Positions 33,052-42,706 of a DNA stretch of 64,000 nucleotides are shown here, one piece after another (position 1 is the first letter of the stretch; every line of letters starts with the position of its first letter). The DNA comes from Linyphia triangularis (taxonomy: Eukaryota > Arthropoda > Arachnida > Araneae > Linyphiidae). A program made the translations under genes and the position numbers. Where the stretch lies: positions 29,356,123-29,420,122 of the forward strand of contig OZ021732.1 in assembly GCA_963978545.1 (NCBI GenBank), given 5' to 3'. The notes under the pieces were generated by a model, which was not told where the DNA came from, made no database searches, and worked only from the letters and a program-made list of their open reading frames with translations.

Positions 33052-34424
33052 AATGAGACAAGTCAGCTGTCCAAATTTGGTGTTAATTAACGCATACGAT
33101 TTAATTCATTCTTTTTTAAATTCTCGATTTTTCACATCAATTTTTTTCTTCGTTTTGGATGAAATCGAACTCGGGTTTTTTCAATCAAGTGTATAAAAAG
33201 CAAAGGTCGTTTTAGCAACACGCGCATGTGTAAAATTTTACAGCAAAATTTGCCGTCTACCTCAGTCGGAGACAAGAGAACAACGAACGTCAACAAAAGC
33301 TCGATGCAATTGGAATTGTGACGCATCATGGGCGCACTCCTATAGCGCATTCTGATTGCTCTGTATTTTGACTGGGAAGGTACCAGGGGGCCGCTAACTT
33401 TAAGTTGGTATTTGAGAACAGTGCTATCAGTTCATCTTACTCCTCTAATTTATCTTTGTTTTTTCTCGTTTTCTCTATATTTCTGGTTTGAGAATACGCA
33501 GCAAGTTTAGTATTTGTTTACCCAAACAATGAAAAAATGTATAATCATTTATTGCTTCATCTTATTCTTAGGTTAAATGTCCTGAATGCATATGGCTATA
33601 ATAACTGTGGAGATATTATCTTTTTATTATCGACGCTAATATGTGTATATGGGCGAGGGAGGGTAATTGGGCCCGAGTTACATTTGCATAGGGGCCGAAA
33701 ATCCTGTCGGCTGCCCTGTCTGTATTTAAGGGAATGTTGGTGAAACACGGCTAAATTTTATTTCATTATGTTAAACTTACAGCACATAAGGAACATTTCT
33801 GTACCTCAGAAGTAAACTATCATAAAATGCGGGATCCCATAAATGCAATTTAGTGTTTAACATTGCACTCCTGGTAGTTTATCTTAAGTACAGATTTATA
33901 AATTGTAGTATCGTAAAAACGTGTTACGAGGTAAAAATTACGCTCAGAGTGAATTATGAAATTAAGCTATTGTTTATAACAAAGCATGTACTATTTAAAA
34001 AATTCTACCCCAACGCAATTCAATAACTTTTCGCCACAAAAATAGCTGATTTTTTTTCGGCCCATAAAACTTTTCGAAGAAACAAAAAAGTTACTTGTCT
34101 ATGAAAAAATTGTTAATGTTTTCTAGGCTGCGTTACTATGTGTCAACAACTAATTAAGCATATTTCTATAAGAATTTGATAAAACGTTCCAACGCTTATG
34201 TTTTAATAATATTATTGCAGATTGATAAAAAATTAATTAATTATAATTATAAAACAACGTACGTACCGGTTTTTACAGCGGGAATTAAAGATGAAAGTAT
34301 TTCATCTTCCGTGTCCGTCAAGCTCTTTAACCAACATTCGAATGCCAAACTCAAAACCGGTTGCAAGATAAGTCTAGTCACACACGTTTTACGGGGGAGA
34401 TCTTATCTGATCTGCGGCAAGGGG
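33052..34424. other. No gene seen
   Basis: Short GC-richer patches at 33220-33400 and 33640-33740. A weak inverted pair CTGTACCTCAGAAG / CTTAAGTACAG lies at about 33799-33894. The 203-codon frame at 34176-34787 runs through tandem repeats and is not a gene. Confidence 0.4.
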
Positions 34425-34740
34425 AGGGGAAAGACTGCAGCCTTTGGAATTCGACCCTTTACCTACCCTTTCGAAAAGGGGGGGTTGCTGATGCCCTGGA
34501 ATTCGACCCTTTACATATCCTTTTCGAAAGGTGTTACTTTCCAAGCTTTTCACGGCTGTCCTTTTCGAACCCTTTTATTAGAGGGGAAAGACTGCAGCCT
34601 TTGGAATTCGACCCTTTACCTACCCTTTCGAAAAGGGGGGGTTGCTGATGCCCTGGAATTCGACCCTTTACAAATCCTTTTCGAAAGGTGTTACTTTCCA
34701 AGCTTTTCACGGCTGCCCTTTTCAAACCCTTTTATTAGAG
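34425..34740. repeat. 147-bp tandem repeat, two near-identical copies
   Basis: Units start at the AAAGACTGCAG anchors (34430 and 34577) and differ at only a few positions. Within each unit the motif GGAATTCGACCCTTTAC appears twice. The array lies just inside the right end of the 10.49-kb insertion, mirroring the left-end 51-bp array. Confidence 0.9.
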
Positions 34741-34819
34741 GGTTACTCGGCAAGCTTAGAACTGCAAGTCTAATGACAAGCATATGACAAGGTTTTCGTA
34801 AGCTTGCATGCTATCTGGG

Positions 34820-35372
34820 AGGGTACTCCATTATGCCATATCGGAAACTTTTATCTTCAGCTACGTATCCAGGAAGTAATATTTCTGTTCTTGCGGGTAA
34901 TGTGATACCATTTTGAGCTATTATTTGATGTACGGATTTAACTTCACTATCTTTGATTCCAAATAACACTGTCTTCAGAAACTGAATGCAGCTCATTGTT
35001 TTTAAAGTCCAAAGAAAAGTTATATTTCCTTAAAAAGTCCATTCCGAGTATACAAGTGTCCATAATGTTCGCCCCATATGCTGTATGATGATAAGAAGCA
35101 CTCCCGAACGAGATGTTGATGTTCAGTCTTCCATGGATGTTGATTTTATCGCCGGATACAGTTTGGAGGGTAACGCAGGGCGGCGTCCAGATGAGTCTTC
35201 CATCCAGTTGTTGAGCCAAATCTTTACGGATGATGGTCACATTGGCTCCAGTATCGATGATCATATTGCAAGGAACTCCATTTATGTGTCCCATGTTGAA
35301 GATTCCATTACTGCCGCCACTCATTGCAGAAATTTGTAGAGCTCTAAAATGGGGCTTCTCAACAACTGGCAA
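34820..35372 (-). pseudogene. pro: Gypsy copy B, protease region
   Basis: The minus-strand frame starting at 35372 has the protease active-site box IIDTGANVTI at about residues 38-47 and a conserved LGMDFL motif near residue 110, as in retropepsins. A frame change near 34960-34990 moves the reading to another frame that ends at the 10.49-kb insertion after the motif GIMEYP. Confidence 0.82.
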
Positions 35373-35375
35373 CCT

Positions 35376-36391
35376 TCACCCCGCGAGATGGCTAGAATTT
35401 AGTGTCCCCTCCTTCCTTCTGGGTGCGGTCTTAGCTTCAGATTCTTGGAGGGATCGACAGTTTATCCGTATGTGGCCCTCGCCTCCACAGTTCCAGCACT
35501 TCAGGCTCTGATTCTTTTCCGGGATATTTCGTCTCAAGTTATTGATCTGTCTTATCAATTCATCCATACAAGCAGCAATTGGGTTTTCTGGCTCCTGGAT
35601 AGTAGCAGCCCTGATAGGATGGCGTTCTCTACGGGTTGCTTGCTGGGCTGCCTCGTACTTCATGGCATACACTAAAGCACTTTTTAAATCCTTGACATCT
35701 GCCATTCGTAGGGCCTTCTGTATCTCTACATCCCTGATGCCATCGACGAAGTACTGTAGAGACAGGATTTCTCTCGTTTCAGCAGGGCAGTCTGAAAAGA
35801 CGAGATGGGAGAGCCTCTCAACATCCGTGGCGAGCTCCTGGAGTGTTTCGGTAGCCTTCTGTTGGCGAGATTTCAACTGCAGCCTGCTGTATTCTTTCAC
35901 ACATTTTTCACCAAACCGCAGTTCTAATGCACTTGAGAGTGCGTTGAAGTCCAAGCGTTGCTCTTCGGAAAGTGTTTGTAGTATATCTGCAGTTTCAGCT
36001 CGCAGAGATGCAGCTATAACTGGCAGGCTTTTGTCACGGAGTCCCATCCGTTGGCGTTGGCGACACTGAATGAGTTTGAATTGCGTTGTGAATTGAGTTT
36101 TATACACTTGCCAGGAAGATTTTCCATCGTAAATCGAAAGCTTAATTGAAGGTCGGGAGGTAACTGGTACACATTTTAAATCTTCCGAAACAGTTCTGCT
36201 TGAAAGTCTCTTCTCTAACATTTGGTCTATCTTTTCTTCTATCTCACCCAAATTTTCTTCTAGATTCTTCTTTTTCAGAATCTCTATCTTTTTCTCCAAA
36301 TCATTAAACTTCTTTTCAACATTCTCGAATTTTCCAGCAAATTTGTCTTCTATTTATTTCACACTTTCTTCCATAGTTGCTAAATGACCAT
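35376..36391 (-). pseudogene. gag: Gypsy copy B, gag
   Basis: A frame of 307 codons begins at 36299, but homologous sequence extends upstream past an in-frame stop to the TTAA insertion at 36392. It has an N-terminal charged coiled coil, a capsid-like core (LELRFGEKCVKEYSRLQLKSR) and one CCHC knuckle CWNCGGEGHIRINC near residue 275. It is clearly related to, but diverged from, copy A gag. Part of the capsid (about residues 80-95) reads out of frame relative to copy A. Confidence 0.82.
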
Positions 36392-36395
36392 TTAA

Positions 36396-37138
36396 CCCTT
36401 CTTTGCATAATGATGGAAATTTCCATCATAATATTTAGTCAACAAAAAAAGGTACTGAAAACCCTTGTACTGTAAATTTGTTGTTGCTGGCAACTTTTTA
36501 AGCGACTATTGCGTACAAAAAAACGCAGTTGTCAAAAAATAGCAAACGTCACTGTCAATTACCAGGCCTACAACTTGTCATTCCGCTGTTTGTTGTGACT
36601 GGAAGAAATGAGCGAGATTTTAAATTGTTTTATGGAAATAAACGGAGATATAAAATACAATAAAAGTGAAAATGAGTGGAAAAAAGGTTTGTTTTCATGT
36701 TTTTGTTATTTTATATACAATTTATATCAAAACACTGTGAATAAATTTCTCAAAACTATGTGATAGAAATTTACATCACTATGCAGTAACTTCACTTGTA
36801 ATGTACCGTAAACATTTTTTTGTTAATGTTCATTTTATGTTGTTTTTTAGGTAAACATGAATGATAGAGATATTGAAGATTTTTACATCATACATTATCA
36901 TACAGAATAAAGAAGATTTAGTAAAAAATATTTTTTTATTTATTTATTTATTTATTTATTACTGAGTTAAATATGTGACAATGCATGATGATGTAAATTT
37001 CCATCATATTGTTTTTTACATAATACATATTTTTATTTACACCAAGATTTTTTTAAATATTTTCCCTTTAATCTAGAGCATTAATTACATCACCCTGATT
37101 TTTAAAAAAAAAAAAAGAAAAAATCATGTAAAGAAGGG
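36396..37138. mobile_element. piggyBac-like TTAA element
   Basis: 743 bases flanked by TTAA on both sides (36392-36395, 37139-37142), with inverted tips CCCTTCTTTGCAT and, read inward from the right, CCCTTCTTTACAT. TGATGGAAATTTCCATCA and close variants recur near both ends and the centre (about 36411, 36765, 36990). It lies in copy B gag, whose reading resumes exactly on both sides of a single TTAA. Confidence 0.87.
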
Positions 37139-37142
37139 TTAA

Positions 37143-37215
37143 TTCCTCCTGTCCTGCAGAGATCGCAGCAATATTCTTCTGCATTTCCTCTTGGCCAGAA
37201 AAAATTTAATTTCTT
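37143..37215 (-). pseudogene. gag: Gypsy copy B, gag N-terminus beyond the TTAA element
   Basis: The minus-strand reading MQKNIAAISAGQEEL resembles the N-terminal repeat region of copy A gag (IAAGQ-type). It continues the gag fragment on the other side of the TTAA insertion. No LTR or primer site was found beyond it. Confidence 0.65.
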
Positions 37216-37778
37216 GAACATTTGTTAATTGTTAAATAAGATTTCCGTTTTATGAAATTGCTATTACCAATTTTTATCAATTATCATTAATTTTAGTCGT
37301 ATTCAAAATAAGAGATGACATTTTTCTTTACACTTTTTCAAAGCCATGCTATTCTACTGTGTTTAAGCTTCAACACAAAAAGGTCTTGGAAGGAAGATTT
37401 AAAAAAAAAAAATGTTAAATCAATATTTAAAAAAAAAAATGTTAAACCAATTATTTGAATAAGCATTATGAAACTTAAATATTGAGATTTTCATTATTAA
37501 ATATTTTTCAATTTTTCATTATCTAGTAATAAATAGTTTTTTTATTTGTAATTATTGAAAGGTGAACTTAGTAAGAATATGTCCGCCTGTAAAATAACAT
37601 TTTAAAGATGTTAAAGTTCTTTTTAATAAACAGTGTTCATTCATGCTAATAATGGGTTATTTGTTCTTTCATAACTAAACTAAATTCCTTTTAAAATATC
37701 TAAAAAACAAATAAAAATATGATACGTTTGTTTGCATCATGAAGACAGATCGAGATAATATTTTATGTGTTTTGTTGG

Positions 37779-37820
<42 letters not shown>

Positions 37821-38470
37821 ATTCAAATAAAGAATATTTTGTAATACCACTTTTTGAATTTCTTAAATATTATTCAAAAACATAAAATTACGATTCTTTG
37901 TTATTTTAATGAATAGTTAGAAATAAATAAACCTGTTGTGCCGAAACTTTTTCCTTTATTCAAGTTTATAATTTCACCGGTAATTGTATGGCGAATGATG
38001 CGGCCACAATCCGTCACGGATGCCGGAAGAATGTGTTGGAAGAACCCCCACACTTTCCCTTCAAAGGCCAGCTTTTTGAAGTCAAATTTAATAAAATTAT
38101 CCGAAACTTTCTTCTTAATGCAGCATTATGTATACATTCCAAGGGAAATATGTGAATTTTTTTATAAGATTTATTCATATATTAGTGGATAAAACGCTAT
38201 TTTTAAAATGCGAAATTTTATGGAAATTTTACGCGGAGCGAACCTAAAAACCCATTCAAACGGAATGTCATTTTGAAACATGGAGCCTCTTTATGATAAA
38301 GTGTGCGTATTATTCGAAACTCCTTTTAGAAGACAGAAAGAAGATGATATACGCCAACTACTTAAAGAAGATAGACCGACATCAAAACTGTCCTCCAAAA
38401 GAGCATACGTCTCAGCATGGTCGTAAGTTTCAGTTATCTTATTATGTGCTTTTCTCGTGTTTCTACTTAC
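37216..38470. other. AT-rich, no gene seen
   Basis: Poly(T) run at about 37781-37816 and other AT-rich DNA. The open frame at 37938-38192 has no recognisable motif. Confidence 0.4.
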
Positions 38471-38596
<126 letters not shown>

Positions 38597-38841
38597 ACTA
38601 ATTTTTCCACTGAGGCAATGATGGCACAGTTTTCACGGTGTACAAATATTTATTCTCTCTTCAGAAAACTCACAAAATTTATTCACAGGCAACAGTTTAA
38701 TTACTCTCAAGCTTCAACACAAGCTTCAACAAAAATAACTTCGAATTCAGCGATTATACAAGCTCACTCCAATAGGTAAACAAAGCGATCAGCTTTCAAC
38801 GAAGTCCCGAAGTCAATCTGAAGACTTTCCCGTTCTCCAGT

Positions 38842-38851
38842 CCTTTATATA
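38842..38851 (-). promoter_or_regulatory. TATA box in Gypsy copy A LTR
   Basis: On the minus strand it reads TATATAAAGG. The 5' LTR copy is at 50319-50328, which puts the likely transcription start about 25-30 bases further down, between it and the BEL/Pao insertion point. Confidence 0.65.
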
Positions 38852-38866
38852 CAAGCGCGTGAGACA

Positions 38867-38921
38867 TTCTCGAAATTTCCAGCCAATTTATCGGAAACGA
38901 AATATCTCGAAACTTCTCGAT
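38867..38921 (-). promoter_or_regulatory. Heat-shock elements in Gypsy copy A LTR
   Basis: TTCTCGAAATTTC (38867-38879) is a perfect three-unit heat-shock element, TTCnnGAAnnTTC. GAAACTTCTCGAT (38909-38921) is a second with one mismatch. Both lie 15-80 bases upstream of the TATA box in the transcribed direction. The same sequences occur in the 5' LTR (50344-50356 and just above). Confidence 0.6.
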
Positions 38922-39059
38922 TACTTTAGGTGTTGCCACCTTTTTCTAACTTGTATAATCGCTATTAATTACTAAATAAAATAGGATAAAAATAAATTAC
39001 AATAGAATTTTGAAATAATACGTCACTCTTTACACTATATACAGACAATTTGTGCAACA

Positions 39060-39075
39060 TTTCCCCCTTCTTAAA
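39060..39075 (-). promoter_or_regulatory. Polypurine tract (Gypsy copy A)
   Basis: On the minus strand it reads TTTAAGAAGGGGGAAA, directly against the 3' LTR. Confidence 0.8.
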
Positions 39076-39119
39076 GACTGCACGTCCCGGGCAGTGAAGT
39101 CCTTAAGAGGAAAGGCAAT

Positions 39120-41282
39120 TCAATCACTTCTACTATAATATGGAGCTAGACTATTGTTATGTACAACTCTAGGTTTACAGGAGGGTGTCCGTTGAATCCT
39201 TACCACGACGTCGTTGATCCTCTTAAGGACCACATACGGCCCTTCCCAGTTCGTCTGGAGCTTAGGGGAGAGTCCTTTCCGACGTTTAGGATTCCATAAC
39301 CACACCTTGTCACCTTCCTGGAATGAACGTTCCGTGGCCTTGGCATCGTAGCGGACCTTCATGCGCTCTGTCATGATGTTGATTCTTTCTCTGGCGAACC
39401 GATGTACGGCTTCCAAACGCGCCTGGAGATCATCTAGATACTGGACAGGCGAGGAAGGGGTGTCCGGTGGTCGTCCAAAGAGGAGGTCGCAGGGTAGTCT
39501 AAGGTCTCTTCCGAAAATCATTTGAGATGGTGTATATCCGGTGGTCTCGTGAGTAGCACTTCTGTAGGCCAAAAGGAACAATGGAAGTTTCTGATGCCAA
39601 TCTTGCTGGTTCTTGGAAACAAACAAGGAGAGATGATTCAGAATCGTTCTATTAAATCGTTCAACCATTCCATCGGATTGTGGGTGCAGGGGAGTTGTAC
39701 GAGTCTTTTCCATGTCGAGCAAGTCACACAGCCCAGTGAAGACGGCAGAGTTGAAGTTCGTCCCCTGATCGGAATGTATCAGCAGGGGTACGCCAAATCG
39801 GGAGATCCAATTCCGTACGAGGACTTCTGCTACGGTTGTGGCTTCCTGGTCCGGAATCGCGTATGCTTCTGGCCACTTGCTAAAGTAGTCCATGACAACT
39901 AGGATGTATTTGTTGCCATTAGTTGTGTGAGGTAGGGGGCCTAAGACGTCCAAAGCAATTCTTTCGAATGGTGCTCCTACGTTGTAACGTTGCAACTTTC
40001 CACGAGTTCGGGTCTTCGGTCCCTTCCGCGAATTGCATGCATCACAGGACTTGCACCACTTCTCCACGTCGGATTTTGCTTTGTCCCAGAAGAATCTCTC
40101 CCTGACTTTCTGAAGAGTTTTCGTGACACCAAAATGTCCTCCAGTAGAACTGCTGTGAAGTTCTTCTAGAACGTTCGTAACTCTAGAACTTGGAAGGATT
40201 AATTGCCACCGGAAGCTTTTGCCATCATCGGACTCCCATCGACGGTAGAGTACTCCATTCTTCAAGTGCAAAGAGTCCCACATAGCCCAATATCTCTTCA
40301 TTGTTGGGCTATAGCATGCAATTTCCTGCCAACTGGGTTTTCCGTTAGCTGCTTCCATGAATTCAATTAGAGGTTTCAAGTCCTGATCTTCAACCTGACT
40401 TTTTCGAACATTCTGGTCACTCCAAGGGTCCAAGTCTGAAGTAGTTGAGTTGGTAGTTATTTTCCGAACGGCCGATGTGTTAACCCCAAACTTAGACTCG
40501 GCATTGGAACAAAATCGACAGTTCTCCGGACATGGTCTTCTAGAAAGAGCGTCTGCATTCCCATGGAACGTTCCCTTTCTGTGATGGATATCCATGTCGT
40601 ATTCCTGCAGGCGCTGAATCCACCTTGCTATTTGTCCCTCTGTATTCTTGAAATTCAGCAACCAAGTCAGAGACGCATGATCCGTTCTTAAAAGGAATTT
40701 TCGGCCGTACAAGTAATGATGAAAGTGCTCAACGGCCTTTACTATTGCCAGTAACTCCTTTCTTGTGACGCAGTAGTTCCGCTCGGATCTTGACAGGCTC
40801 TTACTAAAATAAGCGATGACTTTCTCCTGTCCTTCAATATCCTGGGAAAGAACGGCGCCCACTCCCTCATTGCTGGCATCTGTATCCAAAATAAAGTCCT
40901 TGTTAACATCGGGAAAAGCCAAAACAGGCGCGGATGTTAAAGCGTTTTTCAGTTGATTGAAGGAGTCGTCACAGTCGGCAGTCCATAGGAACTTCTGCTT
41001 GCTCTCTGTTAGTCGATGCAAGGGTCTGGCGATCTTGGAGAAACCTTTCACGAATTTACGGTAATACGTGCACAGGCCTAGGAAGCTTCGCAATTGATGA
41101 ACGTCTTGCGGTCGAGACCAAATTTGCACAGCATGGATCTTGGCCGGATCTGTGCTTACTCCATCGGATGAGATGATGTGTCCAAGATAACTGACTTTCC
41201 GCCTAAAGAGCTTACATTTTGATGGGCTAAGTTTCAAGTGGGCTTCCCTAAGCTTCAAGAACACGTTCTTCACATTTTGCAA
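39120..41282 (-). CDS. pol: Pol, RT thumb-RNase H-integrase (Gypsy copy A)
   Basis: 720 codons. Residues 1-100 are the RT thumb (LRSFLGLCTYYRKFV). RNase H spans about 125-250 with Asp133/135, Glu176, Asp201 and Asp244. Integrase follows: H2C2 zinc site His376/His383/Cys413/Cys416, and a catalytic triad of Asp445 (ALDVLGPLP), Asp505 (IHSDQGTNF) and Glu541 (HPQSDGMVERFN). The tail has a KLQTNWEGPYVVLKR GPY/F-like segment. The domains are intact, but the frame begins just after the RT active site, which the neighbouring frame has lost. Confidence 0.93.
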   Translation of the reverse strand: MQNVKNVFLKLREAHLKLSPSKCKLFRRKVSYLGHIISSDGVSTDPAKIHAVQIWSRPQDVHQLRSFLGLCTYYRKFVKGFSKIARPLHRLTESKQKFLWTADCDDSFNQLKNALTSAPVLAFPDVNKDFILDTDASNEGVGAVLSQDIEGQEKVIAYFSKSLSRSERNYCVTRKELLAIVKAVEHFHHYLYGRKFLLRTDHASLTWLLNFKNTEGQIARWIQRLQEYDMDIHHRKGTFHGNADALSRRPCPENCRFCSNAESKFGVNTSAVRKITTNSTTSDLDPWSDQNVRKSQVEDQDLKPLIEFMEAANGKPSWQEIACYSPTMKRYWAMWDSLHLKNGVLYRRWESDDGKSFRWQLILPSSRVTNVLEELHSSSTGGHFGVTKTLQKVRERFFWDKAKSDVEKWCKSCDACNSRKGPKTRTRGKLQRYNVGAPFERIALDVLGPLPHTTNGNKYILVVMDYFSKWPEAYAIPDQEATTVAEVLVRNWISRFGVPLLIHSDQGTNFNSAVFTGLCDLLDMEKTRTTPLHPQSDGMVERFNRTILNHLSLFVSKNQQDWHQKLPLFLLAYRSATHETTGYTPSQMIFGRDLRLPCDLLFGRPPDTPSSPVQYLDDLQARLEAVHRFARERINIMTERMKVRYDAKATERSFQEGDKVWLWNPKRRKGLSPKLQTNWEGPYVVLKRINDVVVRIQRTPSCKPRVVHNNSLAPYYSRSD

Positions 41283-41707
41283 GTGTTGATCAAAACTCCG
41301 CCCGGTGATACCAGACAGGTCTCGTAGGAAAGTCCTCTAAGCACAGTCTCCATTAGTCGCTCGAACGTAGCCGGTACATTACACAAGCCAAACGGCATAA
41401 CTTGAAACTGCCATAATCCTTGGCCGGTAGTGAAGGCAGTCTTTTCACGATCGTCGGGATGTATCTCCACTTGCCAGTATCCACTCTTCAGATCCAAAGT
41501 CGAAAACCACTGGTTCCCTGATAGAGTGTCCAAAGTGTCATCAATTCTTGGCAGAGGGTAGCTGTCCTTTTTCGTAATTTCGTTCAGCTTCCGGTAATCC
41601 ACACAAAACCTGGTGGAACCATCCTTCTTTCGAACGAGTACGATTGGAGAGGCCCATGGACTTGAGGAGGGTTCGATAACTCTATTATCTTCCATTTCAT
41701 GTAACAA
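41270..41707 (-). pseudogene. pol: RT fingers-palm with deleted catalytic box (Gypsy copy A)
   Basis: 145 codons of Gypsy RT: RVIEPSSSPWASPIVLVRKKDG, FCVDYRKLNEI, the first catalytic Asp in STLDLKSGYWQ, and the MPFGLCNVPATF box. At about residue 131 the reading goes from CLV straight to SPGG; the residues that should carry the YxDD box are absent, and the frame shifts relative to the next frame at 41282. A small deletion of roughly 20 bases explains both. The enzyme would be inactive. Confidence 0.88.
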
Positions 41708-42602
41708 TCTCCCGACCTCCTCTTGTTTTGCAAAAATTTTTGCATCTTCGAGGATGTTGTTTAATCGGTAAATGGGTCCCAGTGTCGATTCGATGTTGTG
41801 TAAGCTTCGTTCTTCCTACATCTTTCGATGACATGGAGAAAACGTCCTGAAATTCTTTTATAAGGTTTCCGACAATCTTCTCTTGCCTTCTTTCCAACCG
41901 AGAGTCCTCGAGAAGCTGGTCCACTAGATCCACGGGTGGTGCGGTCGGAAGCTCCTTCGATCCTCGTTCGATGCTTGTAACGGGGGTGCAAGTGGCAATT
42001 TCTTCTCCTTTCTTGATAACTCTCTTAGAATCACCGATGTTGGCCATTCTCACATGCACCACCTCTTGAGAGAGATCCACAAGCGTCGCTCCTACAAGCA
42101 CTCCTTTCGGGACGCTATTCGATGATGGGAAGTCCGTTACTCCGAATCGGAAGGCCTTCGGGAGCTCTGTTGAACCTTTTACAACCAAATCTGTCATGGA
42201 GGGGATGGTGATGTCTTCAAGAGCTACTATTCGATATGCACACTGCTCTTCCGAGTCCAAACCGAACAATGGAACTTCTTCTTTCCCTGTTTGAAGCTCG
42301 CCTTTCTCGAAATTCAAAGTAATTCCATTTTTCTTTAAAAAGTCCAATCCAAGAATACATGGGTCAATAATTTCAGCGACGTAAACGGTGTGAGTGTAGG
42401 TGTGAAATCCAAAAGAGATGTTGACATTTAATTTCCCATGCACAGAAATTTTGTCACCAGTCACAGTTTGTAGTGAAACTGAAGGCGCCGTGTAAAGAGG
42501 TTGGCTGTCCAGGCGCCGGGCTACATCCGTCCGTAAGATGGTTACATTTGCCCCTGAGTCAACTATTAGACGACAGGGGGTTCCATTGATCTTGCCCTCC
42601 AC
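41697..42602 (-). CDS. pro: Protease and pre-RT linker (Gypsy copy A)
   Basis: 301 codons with an aspartic protease active site DSGANVTIL (Asp15), an LGLDFL motif near residue 90, and a long linker ending LTQHRIDTGTHLPIKQHPRR at about residue 286. The final 15 residues are out of frame: a short local insertion of TGCAAAAATTTT-type sequence shifts the reading away from the RT frame. The ATG at 42602 may not be the real start, since the protease is expected to be made as a gag-pro fusion by frameshift or readthrough from gag, which ends at 42707. Confidence 0.85.
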   Translation of the reverse strand: MEGKINGTPCRLIVDSGANVTILRTDVARRLDSQPLYTAPSVSLQTVTGDKISVHGKLNVNISFGFHTYTHTVYVAEIIDPCILGLDFLKKNGITLNFEKGELQTGKEEVPLFGLDSEEQCAYRIVALEDITIPSMTDLVVKGSTELPKAFRFGVTDFPSSNSVPKGVLVGATLVDLSQEVVHVRMANIGDSKRVIKKGEEIATCTPVTSIERGSKELPTAPPVDLVDQLLEDSRLERRQEKIVGNLIKEFQDVFSMSSKDVGRTKLTQHRIDTGTHLPIKQHPRRCKNFCKTRGGREIVT

Positions 42603-42706
42603 GAATAAACCATGGTTTCCTCCTTGAAGGGATGAGATGTGATAGAGGCTGAGTGGGGCACCACCTGCTCTACACGGCGACCTCCGCCTCGCGAGATAGC
42701 CGCTCT

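Noticed and set aside
34176..34787. 203-codon open frame on +
   Set aside because: It reads through the 147-bp tandem repeats at the end of the 10.49-kb insertion; repeat-derived, not a gene.
35085..36069. Several + strand open frames
   Set aside because: Antisense shadows of Gypsy copy B gag and protease.
39522..40105. + strand open frames of 126 and 60 codons
   Set aside because: Antisense shadows of the copy A integrase region.
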